64,000 bases of DNA from NCBI GenBank assembly GCA_029552945.1, contig JAKPDD010000048.1:33553-97552 (forward strand), in the 5' to 3' direction. Shown here piece by piece: positions 41,768 through 51,720 of this stretch (positions are counted from its first letter, which is position 1; each line of letters begins with the position of its first letter). The notes under the pieces are model-generated. The model was given only the letters and a program-made list of their open reading frames with translations, made no database searches and had not been told where the DNA came from. The translations under genes were made by a program, and so were the position numbers. The stretch comes from Spirochaetota bacterium. GTDB lineage: Bacteria > Spirochaetota > GWB1-36-13 > JAKPDD01.

Positions 41768-42784
41768 TTATATAAAAAAATCTTTATATATTCTTTGATT
41801 AAGGTTTTTATAATTTAATCCTACCTCTTCCCAAACAAAATATGGTTCCATACATAAATATATTTTATTTGTGTACTTCTTTAAATTATCAATAATATGT
41901 TTAAATAATTTCAATCTCAAAGGATAAAAAAATCTTAATTTACCATCATAAAATGAAGGTAAAATCTCCATAGATGTTATAGAGGTCTTTCTATTATAAA
42001 GATGTTCAAGTAATTTTGGATTAAATCTAATCATACCAACACTTACCCAACCTATATTATTTTTAATAATTGGGAAAAGAGAAGAAATTATTTCCTCATA
42101 TTCCTCGAAACATCCATCATAGTAATAAAGTGGATCAAAGTGTACTCCTATTTTATAACCCTTCTCAGAAAGTCTTATAATAGAATCAAGCCTCTCTTTT
42201 AATGTAGTATTACCTTTTTCCTCATTTTCAATCATTCTTTGTGTATTTAAAGACCATGAGACAATAATATTTCTATACGGTTTATTTTCTAAAAAATATT
42301 TTATATTAGTAGTCTTTGTTTTAAACTCAAGTACAGCATCATATCTTGAGAAAATATTAATTAAATATTCAGCATAATTAAAAAAATTTTCCCACAAAAG
42401 TGAATCGGTAAGCTCTCCAGTACCTATTCTTATAAACTTTTTAGTACTAAGATAATAATCAACCTCTTTTTCAAAGTCATCAAGATTAGTATAAACTTTT
42501 ATAGCCGGGAAATCAAGGTAAGCATCTATTGCACAATAATTACAATTTAAAGTACATCCCTCTACAATATTAATATTATGATATGAACAGGAGATAACAG
42601 ATGGAGAACAAGGGCACTCTTTTAAAAAACCACCTTTCTTTTCAGTTAAAAAAATAGTTTTCTTTAAATTATAATTAGAAGGAACATAATCAGAATAAAA
42701 TATTTTACCTTTAAAATTATTAAGGAACTTTTTAATAAAACTCTCATTTCTTACAGTTGGATCAATAAATACAGTATCTATCAT
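41768..42784 (-). CDS. spore photoproduct lyase-family radical SAM protein
   Basis: EGCTLNCNYCAIDAYL (Cx3Cx2C), IGTGELTDSLLWE, EFKTKTTNI, NIIVSWSLNTQ. Confidence 0.85.
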   Translation of the reverse strand: MIDTVFIDPTVRNESFIKKFLNNFKGKIFYSDYVPSNYNLKKTIFLTEKKGGFLKECPCSPSVISCSYHNINIVEGCTLNCNYCAIDAYLDFPAIKVYTNLDDFEKEVDYYLSTKKFIRIGTGELTDSLLWENFFNYAEYLINIFSRYDAVLEFKTKTTNIKYFLENKPYRNIIVSWSLNTQRMIENEEKGNTTLKERLDSIIRLSEKGYKIGVHFDPLYYYDGCFEEYEEIISSLFPIIKNNIGWVSVGMIRFNPKLLEHLYNRKTSITSMEILPSFYDGKLRFFYPLRLKLFKHIIDNLKKYTNKIYLCMEPYFVWEEVGLNYKNLNQRIYKDFFI

Positions 42785-42789
42785 AAAAA

Positions 42790-43044
42790 TTATTTATTAT
42801 AAATAATATCATACACATATAACACAGGACCAATACAATTCCCCATTATTTTATATGTCCTGTTAAATAGATCATGATCAATAAAAGTAAAACTATTATC
42901 TATTATTCTTGCCTTCTTTTCTTTTATCATATTTTTAAATAATTTTCCATCATCCTCAAATATTGAGATCAAAAATTCTCTTATTACCTCTTTATCTTTA
43001 TCACTTAAATTAATTTTTTCTATAAAAACAACATCTTTATTCAT
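42790..43044 (-). CDS. hypothetical protein
   Basis: 84-aa ORF, 5 nt upstream of the radical SAM gene. Confidence 0.5.
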   Translation of the reverse strand: MNKDVVFIEKINLSDKDKEVIREFLISIFEDDGKLFKNMIKEKKARIIDNSFTFIDHDLFNRTYKIMGNCIGPVLYVYDIIYNK

Positions 43045-43117
43045 ATTTAATACCTTTTAATATTTTATTCGATATTAAATTTACTAAACGAAAATTTAAT
43101 AAAATAAGGTCAAAATA

Positions 43118-43801
43118 ATGAAAAAAGCAGTTGTCCTATTAAGTGGAGGGCTTGACTCAGCAACGACAGCAGCAATAGCCAGGTCAGAAGGATATGAGAT
43201 TTATGCTATCACTTTTAGTTATGGCCAGAGACATAAAATAGAGATAAAGAGTGCAAAGAGAATTGCAAAAGAAATTAAAGTAAAAGAACATAAAATAATA
43301 AAAATAGATTTAAGGACATTTGGTGGCTCAAGTTTAACAGACAATATAGATGTTCCTAAAGAAAGAGATATTGAAAATATAAAAGAGATACCATTAACAT
43401 ATGTACCTGCAAGAAATACAATTTTTCTCTCATATGCCTTAGCATATGCTGAGGTAATAGATGCAGATTCAATATTTATAGGAGTAAATGCTATAGACTA
43501 TAGCGGGTATCCTGATTGTAGGCCAGAATATATAAAAGCATTTAACGAAGTTTCAAGACTTGGTACAAAAAAAGGAGTGGAGGGAAGACCAATATTAATC
43601 AAGACACCAATAATAAACATGACAAAAAAAGAGATAATAAAAAAGGGACTTGAACTTGGCTTAGACTTTTCTAAAACTCATTCATGTTATGACCCGATAA
43701 AAGGAAAAGCATGTGGAAAGTGTGACAGTTGCCTTATAAGAAAAAGAGCGTTTTTAGAACTTGGTATAGAAGATCCAACAAAATACTACAATGGAGAGTA
43801 A
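43118..43801 (+). CDS. queC: 7-cyano-7-deazaguanine synthase
   Basis: VVLLSGGLDSATTAAIARSEGYEIYAITFSYGQRH; YVPARNTIFLSYALAYAE; HSCYDPIKGKACGKCDSCLIRKRAF. Confidence 0.97.
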   Translation: MKKAVVLLSGGLDSATTAAIARSEGYEIYAITFSYGQRHKIEIKSAKRIAKEIKVKEHKIIKIDLRTFGGSSLTDNIDVPKERDIENIKEIPLTYVPARNTIFLSYALAYAEVIDADSIFIGVNAIDYSGYPDCRPEYIKAFNEVSRLGTKKGVEGRPILIKTPIINMTKKEIIKKGLELGLDFSKTHSCYDPIKGKACGKCDSCLIRKRAFLELGIEDPTKYYNGE

Positions 43802-43803
43802 AA

Positions 43804-44535
43804 TTGTTATATGCAATAATATCTGATATACACGCAAACCTTGAGGCTTTAAATGCTGTATTAGAAGATATAAATTCTTTTAATGTAGACAGCATATACA
43901 GTCTTGGAGATATAATAGGATATGGACCTAACCCTAATGAGTGCGTTGAGCTAATAATAAAAAACAATATAAAGTCAATAAAAGGTAATCATGAAAGAGC
44001 ATTATCAAATAAAAAATACCTTGAAAACTTTAACTTAATAGCAGCTAATGTAATAAACTGGACTGAAAAAGAACTTACCGTTGAAAACAAAGAAATATTG
44101 GAAGGTCTTACAAATTATATTATACTTGAAGAGAAGTTTATACTTGTTCATGGTAGTCTGAAAAACCTTGATAAATACCTTGTTGAAAATGAAGATATTA
44201 TAGAAGAAGTTGAAGAACTAAAAGAATCAGGTTTTAAAATAGAGTTTTTCGGGCATACACATATAAGCAGAGTAATAGTTGATGAAAAAAAACCTATAAA
44301 ACCAAAGGGTAATGAAAAAATAAAACTTAATCCTGATAACATATATCTAATAAACCCAGGTTCTGTTGGACAACCAAGAGAGGCAGATAATAGAGCATCT
44401 TATATAATCTTTGATTCAGATAACCTTACTGTAACCTATAGAAAAGTAAATTACGATATAGAGAAAACTATAAAAAAAATAAAAAGTATTGGATTACCAG
44501 AATTCCTTGCAAATAGATTAAAGTTTGGAATATAA
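43804..44535 (+). CDS. metallophosphoesterase
   Basis: AIISDIHANLEALNAVL, SLGDIIGYGPNPNECV, KGNHERAL, HGSL, FGHTHISRV; TTG start at 43804 preferred. Confidence 0.9.
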   Translation: MLYAIISDIHANLEALNAVLEDINSFNVDSIYSLGDIIGYGPNPNECVELIIKNNIKSIKGNHERALSNKKYLENFNLIAANVINWTEKELTVENKEILEGLTNYIILEEKFILVHGSLKNLDKYLVENEDIIEEVEELKESGFKIEFFGHTHISRVIVDEKKPIKPKGNEKIKLNPDNIYLINPGSVGQPREADNRASYIIFDSDNLTVTYRKVNYDIEKTIKKIKSIGLPEFLANRLKFGI

Positions 44536-44537
44536 TT

Positions 44538-46898
44538 TTATCCAAAAACATTCTTAGATACTTCATGAATATAACTTAAAAGTTTTTTATCAAGATCCTC
44601 TATATTTTCACCCTCAATATAAAAACCATCTTTTGCCCTTATACCGACTGTATGAATTTTAGATTTCTTTATATTAAAACCATTATCAAGAAAAAACTTC
44701 AATAAGAAATAGAGTAATCCTGGGAAACTCCTTGTTGATATATTAACATAGAAATAATTATCTCTTAAATGGTTTACTACTACTACAGGCTCTATATAGT
44801 ATATCTCTTTTTTTATAGTAGAATAAAGTTTATTGTAAAATAGTTTATAAATATTAATATTCTTATTAAAATCACTTTTTACAGAATCTAATATTTTTTG
44901 TTTAAGAGTATCATCATCAATGTTTGAGATAGGATTGCAAAAAAAATAATCTATAACATTACCATCATAGAGTGTATATATACCAGCATCTACTATATCC
45001 ATATAGTTTAAAGTAATAGGAAGTACTATTTTTAGTAATAAGCCTTTATAATCTTTTCCAAAATATTTTATTCTTTTAAGCCCTTTATAATTATCAATTA
45101 ATACATTCTCACTTCCTATATATTTTATATCCTCTATTATATCCTTATCATCTATATCATAAAGATATTCATCAGGCAGGGTATTTAAAATATTTATATC
45201 AACTTTATTTATAAGTCTATTAACCACAGAATCTCTACTTATATCTATTTTACCTTTATCAAAATATTCAGAACATAATTTATATATTTTAACCAGTTTA
45301 TCAATAATAAAAAGTGGTACTCTATTTTTATTAACAGAGTTCATATCAAGGTATGTTAATATAAACAACAATCTTAGTTTTCTTTTATCTTCTATTTTTT
45401 CAACAAGATAACTAACAATTTTTTCATTAATATCTTTTGCATTTACAACATCACTTAATAAAAGATGGTTTATTACAAGAAACTCTACTATATATTTTTC
45501 ATCATCTTTAAGACTAAGGGATGCTGTTATTTTAGATATAAGTTTGATATTATTGACTATATGATCACCATCCATTATCTTGCCAACATCATGTAATAAT
45601 ATAGAATAAATAAGAACAATTTTATCATTTACCGATAATTCATAACACTTTTCTGTTATAAAATAATCATTAGATCCAGAACCTAAAAAAATATTTGAAA
45701 AATTATTAATCATAAAAAGAGAGTGATAACTTAAAGTAAAATCATGATAATAATCTATCTGAGGTCTCAAAACCATTTCAGAATAAAAAGGTATTATTTT
45801 TGGCAAAAAACCAATAACATCAAGATATAAAAAATAATCATATAAACCTATTTGTAATTCCGCTATATGCTCATGAAACTTGTCTATATTACTTTTATTT
45901 AAGTCTACTGTTGTTATATAATTTTTTATCTCAATAATAGAAGAATATGATATTTTTTTACCTATTTTGATCGTATTATATATAAAATCCAAACATAAGT
46001 TTACGTCTTTAACATTTTTTATATAAGAATAATTTTTATCAAAAAGCATATTATCAAAAGACTTTAAATAACAATTTTTTCTTTTATAAAATCTTTCATT
46101 TATAATATCTTTAAAATAAATCACAAAATCGAATATATCTGAAAAACATACAAATATATCTTTTATAAACTCTTCAAAATAAGACTTTTTTTTATCTTTG
46201 CCAATTATAATTTGCAAAATATCTATTGTAACTATATTTATCTTCCTTTTCAGCAATATTGTTATCTTTTCTCTTATTTGAAAAAGTTTTAAATAAGAAA
46301 TTAATGCTTTATTATATAACTCTGACTGTCTTATACTTCTAAGTTCAGGATACAATCTAATAAGCCAATTAATTATCTGATAGCTCCTTAAACCACCATA
46401 AGAGTTTTTAAGGTCTGGATGATTTAAAAAAATCTCTTCTTTATTATAGTAGTCAATAGTTTTAAATCTATCATTAAAGTATTCGAGAACTTTTATCCTA
46501 TTATCTTTTATCAAACTTTTTTTTAATTTTAAGAATCTGCTATAAAGTTCCTTAGAACCAACTATATATTTTGAAAAAAGTATTGATGTAAAAAAAGTAA
46601 TATCATTTTTAGATTGTACAAGAATATTTTCAAAGTCTCTTACACTATAACTTATCTCATAACCCTTTTCCCATAATAAAGATATTACAGGCTTAACAGA
46701 ATCATCATCATATGTTATAAACAAAAGATCAACATCAGAATATTTTCCCTGTTCAAGTCTTCCCAAACCACCAACAGCCACAAGAACAAAAGAATCAAGT
46801 CTTAGATTGTTTAAAGATAGAACTTCATTCCTTATTTTTTTTATAAAATCTTTTGAAAAGTCTCTTATTGGTTTATATATTTCTTTAAAACTTAACAA
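44538..46898 (-). CDS. GlnD-like protein-PII uridylyltransferase (nucleotidyltransferase + HD)
   Basis: VAVGGLGRLEQGKYSDVDLLFITYD; LLHDVGKIMDGDHIVNN; C-terminal ACT-like segment. Confidence 0.8.
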   Translation of the reverse strand: MLSFKEIYKPIRDFSKDFIKKIRNEVLSLNNLRLDSFVLVAVGGLGRLEQGKYSDVDLLFITYDDDSVKPVISLLWEKGYEISYSVRDFENILVQSKNDITFFTSILFSKYIVGSKELYSRFLKLKKSLIKDNRIKVLEYFNDRFKTIDYYNKEEIFLNHPDLKNSYGGLRSYQIINWLIRLYPELRSIRQSELYNKALISYLKLFQIREKITILLKRKINIVTIDILQIIIGKDKKKSYFEEFIKDIFVCFSDIFDFVIYFKDIINERFYKRKNCYLKSFDNMLFDKNYSYIKNVKDVNLCLDFIYNTIKIGKKISYSSIIEIKNYITTVDLNKSNIDKFHEHIAELQIGLYDYFLYLDVIGFLPKIIPFYSEMVLRPQIDYYHDFTLSYHSLFMINNFSNIFLGSGSNDYFITEKCYELSVNDKIVLIYSILLHDVGKIMDGDHIVNNIKLISKITASLSLKDDEKYIVEFLVINHLLLSDVVNAKDINEKIVSYLVEKIEDKRKLRLLFILTYLDMNSVNKNRVPLFIIDKLVKIYKLCSEYFDKGKIDISRDSVVNRLINKVDINILNTLPDEYLYDIDDKDIIEDIKYIGSENVLIDNYKGLKRIKYFGKDYKGLLLKIVLPITLNYMDIVDAGIYTLYDGNVIDYFFCNPISNIDDDTLKQKILDSVKSDFNKNINIYKLFYNKLYSTIKKEIYYIEPVVVVNHLRDNYFYVNISTRSFPGLLYFLLKFFLDNGFNIKKSKIHTVGIRAKDGFYIEGENIEDLDKKLLSYIHEVSKNVFG

Positions 46899-46907
46899 AA
46901 ATATACC

Positions 46908-49175
46908 TTACAATATATAATTACTTTTATTAAAATGTTCCATCTCAACAATAAGATCTTTTTTTATATCTTTAACAGTCTTACATCCAGTAAGTAACAT
47001 AATTTTTTTAAACTCATCTCTTATATTTTCAACAAGTAGTTTTACGCCTTCACTACCACCACCCACATTTACTACAACAAAAGGTCTTCCAATTCCAACA
47101 AAGTCAGCACCTAAAGCTATAGCTTTAAAAACATCATAACCATCTCTTATACCACCGTCAACAAGTACTATAGCATCTTTTCCAACCACTTTTTTAATAT
47201 CAGGTAGCACATCCAGAGTTCCTCTCATATAATCTAAAACCCTTCCACCATGATTAGAAACATAAATTATTTTAGCCCCAGTCTTCAATGCCTTCTCAGC
47301 ATCATAAGGGGTCATTATACCCTTTAGCACAAATGGCAACCCACTTGCATCTATTATTTCTGAGAGTTCCTTATATGTTTTTGTTGAAACCTTCTCTTTT
47401 TTAAGTTTCATTGTAATAAAATCAGCTGCATCAATATCAATTCCAACTGCTGTTGCACCATTTTTTTTTGCATATTCTATTCTCTTTATTATCTCTTTAT
47501 TGTCAAGCCTTGGCTTAAATATTTGAACACCATAACCAATAGACTTTATAGCTTCAGCACCTAAAAGATATTTACTTGGTGTTGCACCATCACCGAAAAA
47601 GGGCATTACACCAGACTCTTTAGCACCTTTAGCAAGATTAAGTAAAAAATTAAGCTCATCTATAGAAGGCCCCATATTTGTTTTTGTTCCACTTAAAGGT
47701 GCAATAAATAAAGGAAGAGACAAATCATGTGATAAAAAACTTTTTTCTGTATTAGGTTCCTTGACATTATGAATATACCTTGTGTTAATTGAATATTTTC
47801 TTACACTCCTTATATTATTTATAAAAGTTATACCTTTACCAACAGAACCCATACCAGGCATTTTACCTCTGCACTCAATTCCATTACAATCAGTACATGC
47901 ATAACATGTAGTAAGTTTATCAATAGCATTCTTTCTTATCTCTTCTATACTCTTTTTCTCTGACTTAGGTTCTGTATAAACCTCAACAGTGTTTAAAGCT
48001 TTATTTGCAATTTCCCAAGCAGTCTTAAAGTCATCAGCAACTACTATAACATGCCCTGCTTTTTCAACATTATTTCTGGGCACTGTTATTTCATCACCTA
48101 TCTCTTTGGTTATAAATATATTTTTTACACCAGGTATCTTTTCAGCATCCTCAATATTTCTTATCTCCTTTATTATCCCAGGTTTTGGTATTATAGCTCT
48201 CTCTATTGAAACTTTATTCCATTTAGGCTTAAGTTCCTCTTCATCTGGCCTTTCACCCAATGCAATCTTTATTGCAACTTTCATAAGGTTTATACCAGTA
48301 GAATAAGGAAAAGTATATGTAGACATAAATCCACCTGATAACCTTGCTGCCATTTCAACAATTTTTATACCATTTTTGGTTACTTTTATATCACCTTTTG
48401 CTGCTCCTATATTTATTCCAAGAGCCCTTATACCTTCTTTCATAACCTTAATAGCTTCATCAATAATATGAGAAGGTTTCTGGGAAGGCATTATATGCCC
48501 TGTTTCAACAAAAAAGGGTGGATATTCTATTATTCTATCAGCAACACCAGTAATATATACATTCCCATTATATACAAGAGAATCTATACTAAGCTCATCT
48601 CCTTCCATATATTCCTCAATTATTATTTCACCAGAAGGAGAATTATTTTTAGCATCTTCAAAAGCTTCTGATAGTTCTTCCTCTTTATCAATCCTTCTTA
48701 CACCCCTTGCTCCCATATTGTCAGCAGGTTTTATAACAACAGGCTTTTTTAATTTTTTAAATGCTTCTATAGCCTCAGAATATGTCCACACAGGATAAAA
48801 ATCTGGGATAGGAACATTATTTTCTTTGAACCTTGTCCTCATTTTTATCTTATTTGATGCACACTCAGCATCTTCGAACTTTATGCCAGGCAAACCAAGA
48901 GTATTAGCCACTGCAGCAACTGTCTTTGAAGCATCTGTTCCAACAGTCATAACACCATCTATTCTTATCTTTTTCCTAAGTTCTTTTGCTATTCTTACAG
49001 TACCATCAACATCTCTGGTACTTATAATAACAGGATAATCTGCTATTTTAAGACCATATGCATTAGGATTATAGTCTGTTACAATTGTTTTAATGTTAAG
49101 ACTTGCAGCTGTTTGAATAAGGGGCACCTGTAATATACCCCCACCTATTATCATAAGATGTTTTTCTTTTATCAA
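46908..49175 (-). CDS. ATP-grasp enzyme fused to FMN-dependent alpha-hydroxy-acid dehydrogenase-like domain
   Basis: N-term: KPVVIKPADNMGARGVRRI, IIIEEYMEGDELSIDSLV, KIVEMAARLSGGFMS; C-term: CNGIECRGKMPGMGSVGKG, APLSGTKTNMG, VSNHGGRVLDYM, LVDGGIRDGYDVFKAIALGADFVGIGRP. Confidence 0.85.
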   Translation of the reverse strand: MIKEKHLMIIGGGILQVPLIQTAASLNIKTIVTDYNPNAYGLKIADYPVIISTRDVDGTVRIAKELRKKIRIDGVMTVGTDASKTVAAVANTLGLPGIKFEDAECASNKIKMRTRFKENNVPIPDFYPVWTYSEAIEAFKKLKKPVVIKPADNMGARGVRRIDKEEELSEAFEDAKNNSPSGEIIIEEYMEGDELSIDSLVYNGNVYITGVADRIIEYPPFFVETGHIMPSQKPSHIIDEAIKVMKEGIRALGINIGAAKGDIKVTKNGIKIVEMAARLSGGFMSTYTFPYSTGINLMKVAIKIALGERPDEEELKPKWNKVSIERAIIPKPGIIKEIRNIEDAEKIPGVKNIFITKEIGDEITVPRNNVEKAGHVIVVADDFKTAWEIANKALNTVEVYTEPKSEKKSIEEIRKNAIDKLTTCYACTDCNGIECRGKMPGMGSVGKGITFINNIRSVRKYSINTRYIHNVKEPNTEKSFLSHDLSLPLFIAPLSGTKTNMGPSIDELNFLLNLAKGAKESGVMPFFGDGATPSKYLLGAEAIKSIGYGVQIFKPRLDNKEIIKRIEYAKKNGATAVGIDIDAADFITMKLKKEKVSTKTYKELSEIIDASGLPFVLKGIMTPYDAEKALKTGAKIIYVSNHGGRVLDYMRGTLDVLPDIKKVVGKDAIVLVDGGIRDGYDVFKAIALGADFVGIGRPFVVVNVGGGSEGVKLLVENIRDEFKKIMLLTGCKTVKDIKKDLIVEMEHFNKSNYIL

Positions 49176-49177
49176 AT

Positions 49178-50014
49178 CTATCTCCCAAAATTGTCTAGGT
49201 ATAAGAATAGTCTTGGATTTAAAAACCTGCCATTTAACAGAACCTCATAATGAAGGTGATAGCCGGTAGATACACCAGTATTACCTACATAACCTATTAT
49301 AATACCTTTATTTACAGACTGACCAGGATAAACATTTATTCTGGAAAGGTGTGCATATCTGCTTTCATACCCATACTCGTGCCTTATAGTTACAGTAAGA
49401 CCATATCCACCTTTCCAACCCGCAGATACTACTACCCCTGTTGCAGTATTTCTTACAGGAGTTCCAGGAAATGCTGCTATATCCTGCCCACTGTGAAATT
49501 GCCTTGCACCTGTAATAGGGTGTCTCCTGTACCCAAAACCAGATGTATACCAAAACCTATTTGAAGCAAGTGGAAATATTGATGGAACATTTAAGAAAAA
49601 ACTCTTAAAACCTTTTATATAATCTGAAATATCAGCGATTTTATCCTTATATATATCAACACCATAGTCTATTATTACATCACTTTTATTTCTAATTTTA
49701 AATGTCTGAAAAATACTTTCAATCTTAGCTGTAATACCTTCTTGCCCCTCATTTATTTTAGGCATAAAACTCGAAAAACCAGATAATTGATTTTTATAAT
49801 ACTTTTTTTCTTCTTCATAAAAGTTCAATATATTTTCTTTGTCACGTAATGAAAAAGAGAAAAAAATCCCTAAACCAATAATGGCGAGTAGGATAATTGG
49901 TATAAATATTAATCTTAAATTAGATATATGAAGACTCAAAACATTATCAGTATCAGTAGGTATAAGCATAAAAGTAATTTTACTATGCAAAAAAAGCCTT
50001 ATTTTTTTACGCAA
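49178..50014 (-). CDS. M23-family metallopeptidase
   Basis: One TM; GFGYRRHPITGARQFHSGQDIAAFPGTPV, SRYAHLSRI, STGYHLHYEVLLNG. Confidence 0.93.
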   Translation of the reverse strand: MRKKIRLFLHSKITFMLIPTDTDNVLSLHISNLRLIFIPIILLAIIGLGIFFSFSLRDKENILNFYEEEKKYYKNQLSGFSSFMPKINEGQEGITAKIESIFQTFKIRNKSDVIIDYGVDIYKDKIADISDYIKGFKSFFLNVPSIFPLASNRFWYTSGFGYRRHPITGARQFHSGQDIAAFPGTPVRNTATGVVVSAGWKGGYGLTVTIRHEYGYESRYAHLSRINVYPGQSVNKGIIIGYVGNTGVSTGYHLHYEVLLNGRFLNPRLFLYLDNFGR

Positions 50015-50071
50015 TTTAATTCTCCCTAAATTAATATTTTTATAAATAGTTATCGGTATAAAGTTTAAAAT

Positions 50072-50665
50072 TTATAAAATTAATGGCTTTTTTATAAATG
50101 AAAAATATATATCTTTTCCCTCTTTTTTAAATTTCTCAAAATACAAAGTAGGATAATAATAATCAATATTAACAGCATAATAGTTTTCAAAAATTGGTAT
50201 AAAGTCACTCTCTTTAAACATCTCTATCACACTGAAAAAATACTCTTTATGATCGCTAACAAAGTATAAAATACCCTCACTTGAAAGTTTATTAAAGATA
50301 AGTTTTATCCTTTCTTGATTAAAAAACCTTCTTTTATTATGTCTCTTTTTAGGCCATGGATCAGGAAAATTAACATACAAACTTTTAATACTGTTATCAG
50401 GGAAAAAAGATAGAAGTTCCTCACCCCTCCCCCTATAAAGAAGTATATTTTCAATTTGATTGTTCTTTACTTTTTTAAGAGTCTTATTAAGTCTATCAAG
50501 TTTTATATCACAGCCTATTATAAGATCATTTTTATTATTTAAAGCTAAAGCTACTATAAAATGTCCATTGCCAGTTCCAATCTCAACACTTAAATTAGAT
50601 GGGTGAAGTAGTGTTATAGCCCTCCCAAGTTCATCAAGGTCATTAAATATAATATTTTCAATCAT
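50072..50665 (-). CDS. trmB: tRNA (guanine-N7-)-methyltransferase
   Basis: SVEIGTGNGHFIVALA, IGCDIKLDRLNKTLKK, LYVNFPDPWPKKRHNKRRFF. Confidence 0.93.
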   Translation of the reverse strand: MIENIIFNDLDELGRAITLLHPSNLSVEIGTGNGHFIVALALNNKNDLIIGCDIKLDRLNKTLKKVKNNQIENILLYRGRGEELLSFFPDNSIKSLYVNFPDPWPKKRHNKRRFFNQERIKLIFNKLSSEGILYFVSDHKEYFFSVIEMFKESDFIPIFENYYAVNIDYYYPTLYFEKFKKEGKDIYFSFIKKPLIL

Positions 50666-50678
50666 AGTATTATCCCCA

Positions 50679-51653
50679 TTATATAATGTAGCTCTTTAAA
50701 TTATATTTTTTTCTATTTTTTATAAATTCCAATATGCCATTTATGTATACATTAGCTTCATCAACCTTTGCATAATGTAAAAAAATATGTTTACAAATAT
50801 CAACTATATTTTCATCAACATCGCCAAAATATATTATATTAGGCCCAGGTTTATCATAAGGCTCTAAAAAAAGGTCATATTTATCAATTGCTTTTAATTT
50901 TTTACTCTCTTTCTCGTTTCTACTAACAACTGCATATTTGCCCTTTCCAAATCTCAAAAATCTACCATATTTAATAGATTTCAAAATATAAGGATTTTGG
51001 ATAGATTCTTCTTTTAAAAACTTAATCCTATTTGAAAAACTTGGCATAGTAAGGATACATCCCCCGCCAGGTTTTGAATAGTATTTTATATCATATCTCT
51101 TTATAAGTTCAAACTGGATCTTTCTCTCCCTGCCTTTTATGTCAAACAATTTATCCCTATTAACCCAACCCTCTTTTTCAGGGATAGTAATATCAAGATT
51201 TTTGGCAGTAAGTGGCCTTAAAATCAACCCTTTCAAACCAGATGCTTTATCAAGAATATCTATAGCCCTTCTATTTTGTGACATTGGTCTTTGACCAAGT
51301 ACCTCTCCAGTAATCAAAAAACTGGCTCCATACTCATTCAAAAGAGATCCTGCTTTTTTTATCATCAGCAAATGGCAATCTATACATGGGTTAATATTTT
51401 TGCCATATCCATACACTGGATTATATACAATATCAAGATGTTCTTTACTTATATCTATTACTTTAACATTAATTCCAAAAGATTTTTCTAAATTATATTC
51501 ATTAATACCGAAAAAATATGAGTTAAAACTTACTGGTATAACCTCAATACCCTGTTCCTCAATCACTTTAATCGCAAGAAGACTATCAAGGCCACCAGAA
51601 AATAATGCAATGCACTTCAAAAACAACCTCTTTGAATAGATTTTCAATATCAA
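50679..51653 (-). CDS. PP-loop ATPase resembling tRNA thiolases (MnmA/ThiI-like)
   Basis: CIALFSGGLDSLLAIKVIEEQG, NPCIDCHLLMIKKAG, LITGEVLGQRPMSQN. Confidence 0.75.
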   Translation of the reverse strand: MILKIYSKRLFLKCIALFSGGLDSLLAIKVIEEQGIEVIPVSFNSYFFGINEYNLEKSFGINVKVIDISKEHLDIVYNPVYGYGKNINPCIDCHLLMIKKAGSLLNEYGASFLITGEVLGQRPMSQNRRAIDILDKASGLKGLILRPLTAKNLDITIPEKEGWVNRDKLFDIKGRERKIQFELIKRYDIKYYSKPGGGCILTMPSFSNRIKFLKEESIQNPYILKSIKYGRFLRFGKGKYAVVSRNEKESKKLKAIDKYDLFLEPYDKPGPNIIYFGDVDENIVDICKHIFLHYAKVDEANVYINGILEFIKNRKKYNLKSYII

Positions 51654-51720
51654 AATTTTAGATAATAAAATTTAACAAGAAAAATCAACCAAGAATCTTA
51701 TCAGTAAATTTTGATTTAAT

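Noticed and set aside
47989-48306. 105-aa plus-strand ORF
   Set aside because: Antisense to the ATP-grasp domain of the fusion protein.
49250-49564. 104-aa plus-strand and 62-aa minus-strand ORFs inside the M23 gene
   Set aside because: Shadow frames of a well-supported M23 peptidase coding region.
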